Shown here piece by piece: positions 20,221-33,285 of a stretch of 64,000 bases of DNA. Under the pieces are notes generated by a model. The model made no database searches, was not told the origin of the DNA, and saw only the letters and a list, made by a program, of their open reading frames with translations. Position 1 is the stretch's first letter, and every line of letters starts with the position of its first letter. Source of the DNA: Apricaphanius iberus (Eukaryota > Chordata > Actinopteri > Cyprinodontiformes > Aphaniidae). The position numbers and the translations under genes were made by a program. The DNA is taken from positions 868,001 to 932,000 of the forward strand of contig JAPXFQ010002153.1 in assembly GCA_028564705.1 (NCBI GenBank). Direction: 5' to 3'.

Positions 20221-21651
20221 GTATTCCAATAGATTGGAAGCTTAATTTAAACTTAAGAAACAACCAAAAACCCCAGATATATTTCCTTTACCTTTTATTC
20301 TAACCATAGAACTTGACTTTGAAAATCAGCCTGAAACAGAATTGACCCAGAGGCTAAAACAGAAAGGAGACTTTCTTTCATCCTACATATAAACTTGTTT
20401 TCCTGATCTCAATCCCACAACTTTTCCCTAAGGGCTTTTTTTTCTTTACAAGCACCTTGGGTTCAGTGTAAAAGCCGAGATAGCTTCAGCTTGTGCCCTT
20501 TAGAAAACAACACCAAACTGTTGAGGCTACAGAAAGACGTGATAATTTGGCTATGAATATTCATGAAGGATTGCTTATGGCAAACATAAATAAGATTAAT
20601 AATTTTATGGAAAATTATTAAATACAGGGCACTACCTGATATTCAGAAACTATATTAATAGCCAAATATTTCAGTATCAATTATTGTTTATGAATACCTG
20701 CCTGACTAAGGCTGAGGTAATTAAACAAAGGTGAAGGACTGAGCTCTAGATGTTCATTGAACAGCAAATTACTACATATCTACCAGGAATATTGGACAAA
20801 CGAGGACTTTGCAAAATACAGGAATTTATTTAAAAACGAAGACAAACATTTAAATCAACCAAGCTGGTAACACATACTACTAGTTAAAATAGAATGAAAA
20901 AACTAGCAAAATAAAGAACACAATGAATGGACAAATATGTAAAGAAATAGAAATCATAAATCCTGATGTTAAAGTTCAGCATGAATCTCGATACTTAAAC
21001 ACCAAGGCTTTATTGAAATGTTTGGCAGTGAAAATAAATTAGTTTAACCTTTATGATTAGTTTAAACTAAAGAACACTATTAGTTCATTTCTAAACTAAT
21101 AAACGAATCAAGGAAAAATAAAACCTTCTTTGGATTAAGGAATATTTTGTTTAAAAAGTTGATGGATTTGGAATCAATAACCTTTGGAAAATTGATTCCA
21201 TTTATAGATTGATCATACAGTAATGTATAAAATTTTAGTATTTTGATGCATCAAGAAGGCGGTTTCAAACACAGCTAATAAAATTAGTTTTCTGTGTTTA
21301 AACAATCTTTTTTTAAACATATCTCTATTTTGAATACCGTCAAGAGCAATATTTGTTGTTTATGAAATGCAGGCCTATAAGTAAGACACTAGGGTTCATT
21401 CAAGTATTTGACCTACAGATAATCCACGTGCCGTCGCTTAAAGCCAGTCTGATTGATTTATCAAACATCAAACAAAGAAAATAAACTTCTGTCAGATTGA
21501 GTAATTTAAGATTGCAGGTTGTAAAACGACTCTGTCGGAAAACCTTTGAAAACACTGGTTAAACCTCCAGGCTGAACGGCCTGTTTTTGAACCTAAACAA
21601 TAGCAACTGAAATCTTACACAAGGTAACAAATCGCAGTGAAAACAACACTT
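20219..21651. other. AT-rich stretch, nothing recognised
   Basis: No open frame of interest, repeat end or RNA-like structure was found by eye. Confidence 0.4.
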
Positions 21652-21771
21652 AAAAAATCTACAGATTTCTTGTTTATGTGAGGTTGTAATTATGAGACTT
21701 GCTCCATTTTGAGCAGCAATCATTTATGATAAAACACAAAGTCCCAATGTAATTAGCAAGTATTTTAATAA
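21652..21771 (+). repeat. Left copy of a 120-bp inverted repeat pair
   Basis: This segment (AAAAAATCTACAGATTTC ... GCAAGTATTTTAATAA) is the reverse complement of 25451-25569 with about four mismatches. Similarity stops abruptly on both sides. The pair lies about 3.7 kb apart and encloses the LINE 5' half at 22061-24440. Confidence 0.88.
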
Positions 21772-22060
21772 ATTACCTTCTCCAGTGCTGAATACTTAAT
21801 ACATGCACTGATTTTCAAAGAATAAGAATTTTCCAGGAACAGCTTGCTAGTTTCACCATGAATATACGATTTATGTTGCCTCATGTATGTAAGTATATTT
21901 AAAAATGCTTTTTATATGGGTTTAAACAAAAGTTTAAAAAGTTTTATCAGCATCAGTGAGACCTGCCCAGATCGACTCTTAACAACACGGTTTTTAACTG
22001 GTATTATACTTTCCTAAAGACTGGTTTTAACTGATTTTAGCACAGCAAACTTTAAACAAC

Positions 22061-24440
22061 TTGTTTTTATCGGTGACGTTTTTATCAAAGTGCGGACTCC
22101 TTTTTTATCTTACCATGCCTCCACTCACCTGCAGCCCTGGCTGCGATGGGTGCCTGAAATTCAGCCAAAAAGTTTTGGAGTTGGAGCAGAGAATTTCAAC
22201 ACTCCGCCAGATCCAGGTCTCTGAGCGTGACGTGGACATTATCTTTGGCTGGACAGCGCTGAACAGGTGGATACCATCTCCTGTCTGCCCGGCGAGGCTG
22301 CTGGGGCAGGATCCATTGCTGGGACTCTTGCCAGGCTCGGGGCGCTGGAGGCCCTAACACCTGCGCAGGAGGAGGATCACTGGCTCCAGCAGGGGGCTGA
22401 GTCAAAAGCCCCCCTCAGCTCCACCCTTATCCAAAGGGACGCCTGGGCCACGGTTGGCTCCAGCCACGGTGGAGAGGCGCTGAGCCCTTTTCATCGCCCT
22501 TCTCCACTAACGCTGCCACTGGCCAACTGGTTCAGCGTCCTCGGCCAGGACATTCCTTCTCTGGCAGCCCCGGGGCCCCGTAGCTCCACTTGACCACCGC
22601 CCGATCCCTCCCAACCACCGGAGCAGCAGCCAGACTGCAGCAGTCTTCCACGTCGCGGCAATCCCCGGGCTGCGGCTCACCGAGCAATGCTTTACGCCAA
22701 ACCCCCAGAACAATCCCTCGGTGCTGACAACCCATCGCTGCAGGCCTGGGGTGGCTGTTAACATCCTGCCAGTTCCTGGACGGCAAGGGATCCTCTGCCC
22801 AGCGCCGACCCGCTGAGCCGGCACCCACAACCCTGATTAACGGGGACTCAATTATCCGCAACGTGAGGAGGAATGTGTTTTCATAGAGCGACCGTGATAT
22901 TGCTGATCAGATCCTGGACATCGTTCAGATTTTATTCAATGTTTTAACCTTTTAAAAATACCACTGGTTTCATTTTTTTATTTTTGACCCCACTCCCACA
23001 GTCGGCAGAGTGGTTTGATTTTAACAGTAACTCAAATAACGGACTTGGACCTTGTCATACTACTTACATACCTGTTATTATCAGCAGAGAATGAGCAAAT
23101 AAACATAAATCTAGAAAACATAATCTCAATAATCTCAGACATGTCATTTAGGCAATCCATCACCAGCCACTCTTAATATGGCTCTTTTAAATGTTCGCTC
23201 TCTGCTAAACAAAACCTTTAAGATAAATGATTGGATTTTACATTATAATCTCCATTGTATATTTTTAACGGAAACGTGGCTATGCTCGAATGCAACTGTT
23301 GTTCTTACAGAGGCCTCCCCACCAAATTTTAATTTTAAGTATTCAACGAGGAAGGGGAAAAAGGTTGGCGAGACGGCTTTTATTAGGCCGTTTTCACATG
23401 CGTGGCCGTGTCAGAATACGGCCAGAGAAAATGCAAATTTCTTCTTTTCAGATGGCACGTACTTGACCCGTACTTGAATCCAATGTTTTACTACACCTAA
23501 ACAGCAGGTGGCAGTATACAAATAAGTCTGTAATTATCCAACAAACAAGGGAGTGAAAAGTACCAACGTCAAAAAATGAGTCTGGTCTACTGGTCAGCTG
23601 CTACCTAAAGCCATCTACAGGGTGAGTGTTGTAGTAAACCCGCCATTTTGTAATCTGCTGTGTTGCTGTGGGATACTTAAATCGTGTTATTTTGGTATTT
23701 TTATGGTCGCGGGGTGATTCTGCAATTTTGGCCGGCGGTGTCGTCATTTCCGCGTGGAGCGCATCTATTGTCTTGAGTACGGCCATAGTACGGGTTGTGT
23801 TCACATGATCCGTGGCCGCTCGTACCTGGACTCGGATACTACCTCCAAGGCTGGTCTCTCTGGCTGTATCCGGGCACGGTCCTGTCTGTGTTCAAATGGT
23901 ACGAAATAAGTGGATTGTGACCAAATACGGTATCCGAGTACGGACTCCCGTACCATGTGAAAAGGCCCTTAGTTCATCAACACTTTCCTGCCAAACCTGT
24001 TTTACTTGAAAATTGTACCACGTTTGAATATACCGTAGCTGTTTTTAGTATTCCTCAGTTTTATGTGTAACTGTTGACAGGCCTCCTAAACAGAGTGCAC
24101 TTTTATTCAAGAATTATCAGAATTTTTATCCATTCTGCACAACTCCTTTGAAAGGATAATTTTAGCTGGTGATTTTAATCTTCACGTGGATAACCTTTTA
24201 GACCCTTTATTAACAGATTGTTTTAACCATCTTGGGTTTCATAGATTTTAATCAGCATGTCACACAGCCAACTCACAACAGAGGACACACTCTGGACTTG
24301 GTTATCACGTATGGCCTACCCAACAGTGTGTCCTCTGTTGTTGAATGTTGTAGAATCTCTGATCATTATTGTGTGTTTTTTCACATCACTAGTTTTATTA
24401 AGTGGGAGACCTCTGTGAGAACTGTAGTGGTGGTGCAAAG
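22061..24440 (+). pseudogene. 5' half of a LINE: ORF1 relic and APE endonuclease start
   Basis: ORF1 begins at 22114 with MPPLTCSPGCDGCLKFSQKV and a heptad-like ELEQRISTLRQIQ (possible coiled coil). Its GC-rich frames are broken, and near 22835-22875 LINGDSIIRNVRR resembles the first block of the GDS(L) esterase domain in some fish LINE ORF1s. ORF2 starts at 23178 with MALLNVRSLLNKTFKINDWI and IFLTETWL, the APE endonuclease N-terminus that nicks target DNA. After a MITE (23386-23968) it continues to GDFNLHVDN near 24170 and QHVTQPTHNRGHTLDLVI at about 24250, then SDHY. RT is absent. Confidence 0.75.
23386..23968. mobile_element. PIF/Harbinger-like MITE inside the LINE endonuclease
   Basis: The ends read inward GGCCGTTTTCACATG and GGGCCTTTTCACATG, an inverted repeat with few mismatches. 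TTA flanks it on both sides (23383-23385 and 23969-23971), the 3-bp target duplication used by PIF/Harbinger. The 583-bp interior has no transposase and several sub-terminal words (ACGGCC, CCGTAC, GTACGG) in both directions. Removing it rejoins LINE endonuclease text. Confidence 0.72.
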
Positions 24441-25450
24441 TTAAGACATGCCTTTCAGAAGGGGTACAATTGAAGACTAAAATTGCCGCCGCAAACATTT
24501 TGATGTTTAGTAAATCCCACTGCACCTGGAATGTCTACTTATTTGCCTTTTCTCCTACCAGTATTTTACATCTTCTGACAGAAATGCCCATATCGCATAT
24601 TAAACATGGGGAGAAAGTGCTAGATGGATTGTGTGCATCTTGCTCTGGGTTTAACAGGTGTAATGCTCCTAGTGCCATGTTAGTAAATCAGCTAGAGCCT
24701 GTTTTTGTGACGCTGTGAGGTTTGCGCCGGTTGTAACAAGCGCAAACCATTGATAAATCTGGCCCTGTGCCTTTTTAGAAGTTTCCATGCCAATATACAC
24801 CTCACAAATAACAAGGTTTGTTATAAAGACATTGTGATCACAATAAAATTTTAATTCCAAACTCCCCCAAAAATATGTCTACACCAAAAATATGGTGGCA
24901 GTCTTTGTTCTCAATTGAATGTTTATTCTCAATGGCTTTCTCAATGAGCCCCACAGTGTAAGTATGTAAAGGACTTTTGTTAAATGCTCATACCTCCCCC
25001 ATGGTTGCGCAGCCCTTCTCAGTGAACCATATAGTATATCTTTATACTAAACAGAAGTTTTAAGGCTTGTGACCACAACAAAGATCATACAAACTTGATT
25101 TTTTCCCCCTCTTTTAATTATTGTGGCAACTTTTCATATTGAAAGTGCTACGTATTATTAAGATTTTGACAGCTGACATCTGGGAGGTAAAAGTAAAAAG
25201 TTGCTTCTAAAGGTTTCTGTACCTTTTCCAAAGAAATCAAATCAATGTTTGAGCTTTTGCTGCAAGCAACTGTATGTACTCTCTTTCATCCTATAGCATT
25301 TAAAACCAGCTCAGAGCTTATCTGTAAAGATGTGTCTTTCTCCTAGAGGAAACCACTAAAGGAGCTACAACTGCCATTAACTTTTTACATCTCTGTAACA
25401 TAGAAATTACTCCTGGATCAGAGCTTTTTTTTTGTCTAGTTCTGTTTGAG
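24441..25450. other. Non-coding stretch inside the inverted repeat pair
   Basis: After the LINE endonuclease text fades there is no recognisable coding sequence or repeat boundary before the right inverted copy at 25451. Confidence 0.4.
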
Positions 25451-25569
25451 TTATTAAAATACTTGCTAATTACACTGGGACTCTGTGTTTTATCATAAAT
25501 GATTGCTGCTCAAAATGGAGCAAGTCTCATCACTACAACCTCACATAAACAAGAAATCTGTAGATTTTT
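25451..25569 (-). repeat. Right copy of a 120-bp inverted repeat pair
   Basis: Reverse complement of 21652-21771 at roughly 97 percent by eye. The words CATAAATGATTGCTGCTC and AAATGGAGCAAGTCTCAT are exact between the copies. Confidence 0.88.
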
Positions 25570-26689
25570 AAAGTAAATGTTGACCAGATAAATACATTTT
25601 AATTACCTTTATTTTAGCAAAAGAGGTAAAAAAGGTTGGTGAAACTGGATGGAAACCAGTATAAGTAAATGATAATTTACAAGGAAAGGAAGAACACTAC
25701 ATATTTAAAGAAAATCCTTAATGTCAGTTTCATGTTAGTATTTATGATGAAACACAAATAGTATTCATAAATTTAAATGATCCATTTCATACCCTGTAGA
25801 AGAGATGCTAAATTATTTTAGTCAGTACCAAAATTAGTCTTGTATTTGAAGGCTTTCTGCCAAGATCAAGGATCAAACAGCTTGGCTTTAATGTGATGTC
25901 AGCCTCCTTTTATGATGAAGTTGCTATGAAACACTTATTTTCTATATATGTTTTGTAAACTGCAAACACATGCATGTTAGATTTTCACCAATAACTTTAA
26001 ACTGTTTTCTCCTTATGAAAGAAGAGCTCCTCTGCTTGCTACACCCACGTTCCTCCTCACAGTGTTTGAGGCTGTGGAAGTCAAAATCAAATTTATTCCC
26101 TGCATTTATCCTTCTTTAGCACGCCTTAATTGAACATAACACTCTTCTGCCTCATTTTAAAATTATACTTCTGTACTATTAGAATGTCAGTCTTTTTTAT
26201 GCATAATTTTGCTCATTCATCAAGCAAAGCAATTCATTCTGATGGGCATACAATGACAAAGGCTTCCCGAATGGAAACCACTTTATGGGCCATTCATGCT
26301 CACAGCTGTAAAGAGCACTCCACCTTAAGGCGGAATGTATAAATAAACAGGTAAACCGTGGGACACAAGCCTCTCTCCACCAAACTGTAGGTTGAAATCA
26401 CCATTCATCACATATGTCGATAGATACTTATGCAGCTGTTAACATTGTAGAGCATGGTGTTTTGCTGTGAGTACACTAATTTTCTCTACCCTACTATCAT
26501 AACTGTTTGTGCTTGCAAATTTGTTTATGGGTGACACGTTTATCTACTTCACCTTTGTGTTTAAACTGTGTGAAAATCATATTGAAGTTTACTGAAGTAG
26601 AAATTCGGTGCGAACGTAAGAACTGAAGGATATGAAAACTGTTGCTGTTTTCACTGCATTTTTACATTTAAATTATTGAGATTTTACAT
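25570..26689. other. AT-rich stretch, nothing recognised
   Basis: No supported feature. Short frames here lack any known motif. Confidence 0.4.
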
Positions 26690-27335
26690 TACAACATTGC
26701 CTTGAAAAAGGATACATACTCCAAATATATTTCCACATTTCATCAGATTAAAACCATAAACTTTATTATATTTTGTTAAAATATTGTGTGACATACCAAC
26801 ACATTTAGTGCATAATTCTGGAGAGCATCTGTGCACATAAGTCTTGCTACAGATGCTCAATCACCAGAAGTTTTAGCCTAGCTCATTCTAAAATATGAAT
26901 AAGCTTTGATCAAACCATTTCATTAGAGATATGTGGCTCCATGTTTATTGTTCTTGTTCTGCTGGTCTTTTTTAGCCTCTGACACCTTTTTTTTTTTAGG
27001 ATAGCTCTGAATTTAACCCCATTAACTATGGCCAGCCTCCATGTCTCTTGTGAAAATGTGCAACCCCACAGAATTAAGCTTCCACCACCATGTTTCACCA
27101 TGTGTATTATGGTGTGCATTGTTGACGTTCTGCTACACTTTTTGCATGATGAACAGAGAGTTCAGTTAGGGTCTCATCTGACAAAAGACAGCCTCTTCCT
27201 CCAGTTTGCTGTGCCTCCTACATGGCTCTAGGTAAACTTTAAATTGAACCCCCTAAGGCTTTCTTTTATTAAGTTTCATCTTGCTTTTTTTCCTAAAGGT
27301 CAGGTTTTTACATTTCAAAGCTAATAGCTATTGTG
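26690..27335 (-). pseudogene. Tc1-like transposon fragment
   Basis: The left edge (GCCTTGAAAAAGGATACATA) matches a fish Tc1 end of the type GCAAAAGTATTCATACCCC in antisense position. On the minus strand near 27070-27110 one reads MVKHGGGSLILWGC, then TWRLAIVNGVKFRAIL, which is the part of Tc1 transposase between the first and second catalytic aspartates (VKHGGGS.M.WGC). Antisense text such as GGGTCTCATCTGACAAAAGA agrees. Many stops are present and the right end is missing. Confidence 0.7.
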
Positions 27336-28226
27336 TCAACAGACTTTAACCTGAACAGCTGCAGCTAATCTAGAGTTACGCTTGTCTGTTCTCTCCTTCC
27401 CAGGTTGATTGTATATTGAGGGTATTGAGTTTGGGCCAAAACTTTTACATTTTTGTAAAGTTGATTAAACTGTGCACTTTGAGAGCTATAAAGCTAGTTC
27501 TGAAAAGGTAAACAGGAGCTTACATGGAGTTGCTACCTGTTCTTTCCTATAATAAGGCTTTATTCTGCCACCCAACCAACAGGCCTGCTTTTGATGGACA
27601 CATCTCATGAATTCTTCAAATCTTTCCCCTGGACTCCAGATGGGTATTTAGAAATTTAAATTCTGCTTTTAAACCGTGGTTACCTTTCATCAAGTGAGTG
27701 TGTGAGTTAGACAGAGATACCATTTTATGAGGTTTTCTGAATATTCTTTCTCCAACTCTGATAAATACCTGTAAATACTGTATTTATATATCCTATTTAT
27801 TTTGTCATGTTAATTAATTAATCGTATTTGTAGAATTCTTTCTTAATTAATTTGTGAGAAGATGCAATATTAAACATGAATTTACAGTACAAATGAAGTG
27901 TTATATTGTAAGATATATTTTTATAATACATTCCACTCATTCAATTGAGGCACCAGAACAACTTTACCCTTTAGAGTTAGACTTTTAATGGATGACTAGT
28001 TTAAAACCCTAGACGGATATAACTTATTTAAGTGGACTGAATATTATTTTTAAATCATACTGACTCTATCCATACATTGCAAATAAACTTTAGTGATGAT
28101 ATCTTTATCCACCTATCAAATGTAATGTCACTTCGTGTTTTTAATTTAACAGCTTTATCCCTGATGTTCCTGCTGTGTTCTCAGGTCTTCGTGTTTCCAT
28201 TTTTTATTCACATACATATATCTAGA
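27336..28226. other. AT-rich stretch, nothing recognised
   Basis: No coding or repeat feature was supported in this part. Confidence 0.4.
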
Positions 28227-28507
28227 TAAAGAATGCAGTATGCAGTATCTCAGTATGCAGCATGGATCCAAATGGAGACGTGGGTAAGGTGCAAGGTTGT
28301 TTATTATAATGATGATGATGAAGGCAGGACCGACAGGTAGTTGGAAAAATAGCAGGATAAGACTCACAACGGGAAGACGTCAATGATTTGATCGGGTATT
28401 AAAGGAGGTGAAGGGTTTAAGTACATGAAGTAATAATGATTGCATGTGTCAGATTGGAGACAGTGATTAGACAGGGGTGATCAGGACAGTGTTGATGGCT
28501 GTGACAG
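28227..28507 (-). mobile_element. Probable solo LTR
   Basis: On the minus strand the block begins TGTCACAGCCATCAACACTG and carries a polyadenylation-type AATAAA (near 28300) followed by CCTTGCACC. The overall style matches fish gypsy LTRs such as the one at 57113-57442 (TGTCATACCC start). The other end near ATGCAGTATGCAG is not clear and no target duplication was found, so boundaries are tentative. Confidence 0.4.
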
Positions 28508-29637
28508 AAAACCATATCATTTTCTTTCCACTTCACACTTATGTCGTCTTTGCTAAAACGCATTTAGACTGTGGCAGTAACATAAAAAATGCAATAAAAA
28601 AATAATTGTCTAAATACTTTTTCGAGGAAGTGTAGATGATCTATATGTAGTCTGTGCACAGTAGTTGAAGGAGAAAAACATGTCTCAAAGTAAACAAAAT
28701 TAAAACTGACCTTGCTTCTAACTTCTGGGGTTACATATAAATCAGCTAATTATATTAACGTAGCTTTTCAGTCTCCATCAATAAATAGACCAACTAGAAA
28801 AAAAAGAAAAGATTTCTACATGTTTTCTCCTTCCTTTGACATTCAGCCATACATCATCTACAATATGTGTATGTCACTGCATTTGCATGTGTGCACATTT
28901 GAATTTTTGCAGTCATCTTCAAACAGGCTAAAGCACCTATTATTATTATCTCAGTGTGCATCATAATTAGGACGCTCACATCAATTTCTTCGTTCAGTGT
29001 TAGTGCAAGGGGAATGGCCAGAGGAGAGTACTTTGATGCCTTATCTTAAGAGGTTAGTTAAAATCAGACTTACTTGCTGTTTTGGCACAAAGAAGAAAAC
29101 GCCCCCGTGATAACCCCAATTAGCATATTTATTCTCTGATCTTGCTGTCTAAAATGTTTCTGTCCGGTGGATACTGTTCAGACTATATTCTCTCTTGAGT
29201 TGGCTTCAGATTTATTCCCCTTGTTTTGAAGGTATACAAGAATATCCAAGAATGTATACAAATATACATTCTTGGTTATTGTTGTCACGTTGAGTGGATT
29301 GTGTGGTCTGCCAATTGAGACATTTGTATATCGTTTTTTTGGGGTTTTGTTTTGGGTTTGGGAAACAAAATAAAATTAAGTAAGTCGATTATCCTTTTGG
29401 GATATTATGTATCACTTTTGCGAGTGCCCCAGACACATCATTGAACAATATGTTTTCCTTAAAATAAAAATATGCCCCATAAAACCACAAAAGTATCACA
29501 AGTCCTAATTATTTTTTTTTTTATGGAGCGGGACGGCGAGAATGTCTCAGTCTGTTTGCTTCAGAAACTGGTCGTTGAATGTCACTGGTTTGTTTCTGTT
29601 CAGGGGTTCGGGCTGAGCAGGAGTGACAGATCTGATG
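28508..29637. other. AT-rich stretch, nothing recognised
   Basis: No feature could be supported here. Confidence 0.4.
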
Positions 29638-29765
29638 GAGGAAGCTGGAGCACCCAGATAGAATCCAAAACTGCACAGGTAGAACATGCAAACTCAACGC
29701 AGAAAGACAGCCCAGCATTTGAAACCAAAAGCTTCTTGTTGCAAGGCAACAGTACTACAAACTCT
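29638..29765 (-). repeat. tRNA-like short interspersed repeat, antisense copy
   Basis: The plus strand reads GGAAGCTGGAGCACCCAGAT, GGTAGAACATGCAAACTCAA, then TTTGAAACCAAAAGCTTCTT and TTGCAAGGCAACAGTACTAC. Reversed, these are the same landmarks as in the copy at 16359-16560 (tRNA-like head, B-box-like stretch, CATGTTCT, CCGG CTTCC). It is diverged but collinear. Confidence 0.6.
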
Positions 29766-31160
29766 TCCACTGTGAAGACCATGCTCCTAATCCATTCAAA
29801 TATAGTCATTTGAGTAAACAGCCCTATTTAAACGGATTAGGAAGAATTATTTTAAAAATAATCTAGAATTTTCTTTTCTTTTAAGTTAAAGCAGAAAAGG
29901 AAAAGCTAGCCATTATTATCTGTACTGCGGATTTGAAACATTATTTTATACTATAGATTCTAAATCTTTTCTTTTAAAATTACAGAATGTAGTTGGGCAG
30001 GTTTTTCTCAGACAAAAATACATTTGTATTGTATACTTCAATGATAAAGAATCAGAGCTCAAATATATTCATTGAGGCCGGCCACAACAATCAGTGTTGG
30101 GACTTAAAGTTTTTGTTTACAATGACATTTGGGAAGAATTATTCCCAGTACAGTCATTTTTTTATTTGCAGATGGAACATGGATATTTTGCTCTGGAAAT
30201 TACTTGTAATTATTTTTGCAAATATGGTTTAAGTCTAGCTAATTATAAATTGGGGACAAAATGCAAATCAGGGAATATGTGGGATTCTTAGAGGTTATCT
30301 TTTGTAAAGATGTTTAGAAGTAGTTTTATATCACAAAAATAAATAAAATTTTATATAGAGTACAAAAAATATGGAAAAGGATAGCATTTTTAAAACAAGC
30401 AAAGGGATTTACATTTTTCAGCAGTTTCATATTCAAACCACTGTATGGAAGTTTGTGGCAACACAAACACTAAACTTATGTTTTACAAAGAGAACATGAA
30501 GGATTTCATATTATGTACACGCAAGATATACCAATAGTGTGTTAAGTTTGGGTTTTGTAATACAATCTAATGATAATGATCCTAGGAGAAAGAAATCTTC
30601 TAAAATGTATAATACATTAACATTGATTAAGATGAGTTTTAGTTCATGAAGTAAAACCAATTAATCATTTGAATAACATTTATAATGTTATTCAATAAAA
30701 AAATCCTATAAAAAATAGAAGACAATGATTTAAATAATTTTTAAATTATTAAGATTTTATATGTTCTTGTTTTAATTTTTCCTGAGTTTTAATTTTTAAA
30801 ATGCAGCTGAACAAAAAAATGAGATTCTTTTTTTTTTAAGTGACTGTTTCCTTATTGCAGATTATTCAGAGTGAGGGGAAGGTAAGCTGATGCCTTCCTC
30901 ATGCATGATGAATTTATTTTTTAAATAAAAATAACAGTGAAGCTGTTACCTCATAGAGGGTTCTATGCTCTGTGTAGGTCATGTAATATCATTTGTACAA
31001 CCAGGTATTATGCTCTTTAGTGAGACCAATGAATGTGGGTGAGTTCAACAGGAGAAAGGTAGGGGACAAAGATTACAAGGTATAAGCATGTTATTTACAC
31101 AGCTTTGATTATCCAGTGTGCCCTATTGTTTCAGCTGAATAAAATGAGGTTCCATTATCG
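29766..31160. other. AT-rich stretch, nothing recognised
   Basis: No coding or mobile-element signal was supported. Confidence 0.4.
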
Positions 31161-31627
31161 TCAGATCACATGAAACTTCACGCCTAACACTACAAGGGGC
31201 TCGGAGTGTGTGGACACAGTCAGGAGAGTGCCATGCATTTGCATAACATCAATGCCAAGCTTACATCCCTGGATCAAGCTGATCAGTATTCCCACTGACA
31301 CATAAGTGATGCTCTCAGAATCTAAAATATACAGGTGTCTGATAATATCACCAAGCATCAATTTTGACTTTTTTACAGAACACGCTGCTGGCATAGTGTA
31401 ATGGAATTAAAGAACATATACACTGCCCACCAGGGCAAATTACAGACAAGGTAAGGCTGTAAAAGGTGATGTCCTGTAATGAGAGTAGACATTTTCCCAG
31501 CTGTTGTGAGTGGGATGATGGTAATGTGTCTAGTAAAATAGCTTGTAAGAGCTTCAGCAACATGTACTTTATCCCAGTGTAGATGAAAGTATTGTAGGAG
31601 GGACATTTTTGCAGGAGTAGTATTCAT
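31161..31627 (-). pseudogene. Unassigned open-frame remnant
   Basis: Two overlapping minus-strand frames look more protein-like than the surrounding DNA: MNTTPAKMSLLQYFHLHWDK with AGKMSTLITGHHLLQPYLVC (31373-31627), and IIRHLYILDSESITYVSVGI with MHGTLLTVSTHSEPLVVLGV (31161-31350). A single frameshift near 31375 would join them. I do not recognise the family. It lies just beyond the truncated end of the gypsy pol relic (31815-33285) on the same strand and could belong to that or another mobile element. Confidence 0.25.
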
Positions 31628-31814
31628 AAACTTTTAGGGAGGTTTATTTTTGTGCATTATGTGTTGATTATAAAGTTGTGTTAATTAATGTGATATGTAA
31701 ATATATATGAATCATAACGCAATGATTTCATTATATATATATTAAACCTATTTCTTACCTATATGTTGGTTTCCTCTAATATCTCTTTGTCATCTATTGT
31801 ATGTTTGCTTTAAA

Positions 31815-33285
31815 CTGCTGCTCTGTACAGTGTCTGCAGTCCACAGACACTTCCCCACCACGTGTGATATGGAATATGAATAGTGCATCAGACTCATGCT
31901 GAAGCTTTGTATCCAAGGAGGTAGAGCACCTATTGCCTGAGATCCCAAAAGACTCGAAAGAGGCTTTTGATCTGTCCCCAGCTAAAAATATTTTCCTGTG
32001 AGGAAATGTCAGAACCTCTCACAGGCCCAGGTCAGCCCTAATGACTCTTTTTCCACTTGTGCGTATCTTTGCTCGGTTGGCGAGAGAGAGATTGCGCAAT
32101 ATACGCTATCAGTCTCCATTTTTCAGGCCATCTTTGCAGTAGCACACCTCCCAATCCAACTGATGACGCATCTGCTGAGACTTTGCCTTCTCTGTTAGGG
32201 TCATACATGGCAAGATTAGGTGGTGCTGTTAGTGTGGCCTTCAGATCCTGAAAGGTTCTGAGCTGCACAGCACCCCACATCCACCAGTTTTTCACTGCCT
32301 CTGTCTTGGCAGGGTCTGAACTAATGTCACTGGCAGAGACCACATGTCCTAGAAAGGTCACCTCAGACTTTGATAGGTCATATTTTTAATGTTCAGGGTT
32401 ATTCCAGCCTTCTAAATTTTCTGCAGCAAAGCAAGCGGACAAGCATCATGCTCCTCCTGTGTTCGCCCCCATACTAGCACATAATCTATGTGACACACAA
32501 CCCATTCCAGTCCTTCCATGACTTCCATCAACATTTTGTTCTGGAAGTGCTCAGGAGGTGAAATTATGCCATAAAAGGTAACCGTTTGAAGAAGAACCGT
32601 CTGAAGAATATGATGATAGTTGTCAGTTTAGCAGAATTTTCAGTCAGGTAAATCTGCCAAAACCCTATATTTGTGTCCAGCTAGCTAAAAATTCTGGCTC
32701 CAGCCAATCTATTGTTTCCTCCACTGATGGTAAGATAAACTTCTCTTTGAACACAAACATATTTAGCTTGGTCAAATCCACACATATGTGCACAGCACCT
32801 GACTTTTTGGGCATGTCTGCTATGCCCTCGCAGCACTCAGTTGGCTCCTCAACTCTGCATATCACCCAAGGCCTTCACTAAGGTACTGTTCCTGTTTAAC
32901 CTTGTACATTATTAGCAATGTTATCCTTCTTGGTACCTTTAGTTAAAATGGTTGAGTCCCTGTTTAAGCTTTATAGGAAATGGCTATTGCACTTCTCCTA
33001 AACCGCCGTATAATTTTGGGTAGGTTTGGTTTAATGTCTATTGCAACACTGCCTAGGCAGGCAACGAGTCCCAACTTACAGCTCGCAAGTCTTTCCAGCA
33101 ACGCAGTGTGCAGGTGACAAACCACATATACATCTTCCATCTCCACTTTGTCCTTTATTTGACAACGCCCACTACTACTTCTGACCTGTTGCCAGCGTAC
33201 AAAAATCGGTTTTTGTCCATCATTCACAGTCCATCTTACTACAGGATTTCTGTTGTTAAAAATAACACTGTGTGAGTCCAACTGC
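31815..33285 (-). pseudogene. Ty3/gypsy pol relic (protease region, RT, RNase H)
   Basis: Minus-strand text from high to low coordinates: VEMEDVYVVCHLHTALLERL (end of the protease region, near 33100), KKSGAVHICVDLTKLN (RT, KNG.VR.C.DLT.LN type, near 32790), FLGHVVSASDISSDPAKTEA (RT thumb near 32310), MYDPNREGKVSADASSVGLG (RNase H near 32200), then HVVGKCLWTADTV near 31825. This order is that of a gypsy pol, which copies the element RNA into DNA. Frameshifts and stops occur throughout, the integrase is absent, and no LTR was found at either side. Confidence 0.75.

Noticed and set aside
22196..22861. Minus-strand Pro/Arg-rich frames of about 69-109 residues
   Set aside because: They are antisense to GC-rich LINE ORF1 sequence; the plus-strand reading is explained by LINE ORF1 blocks.
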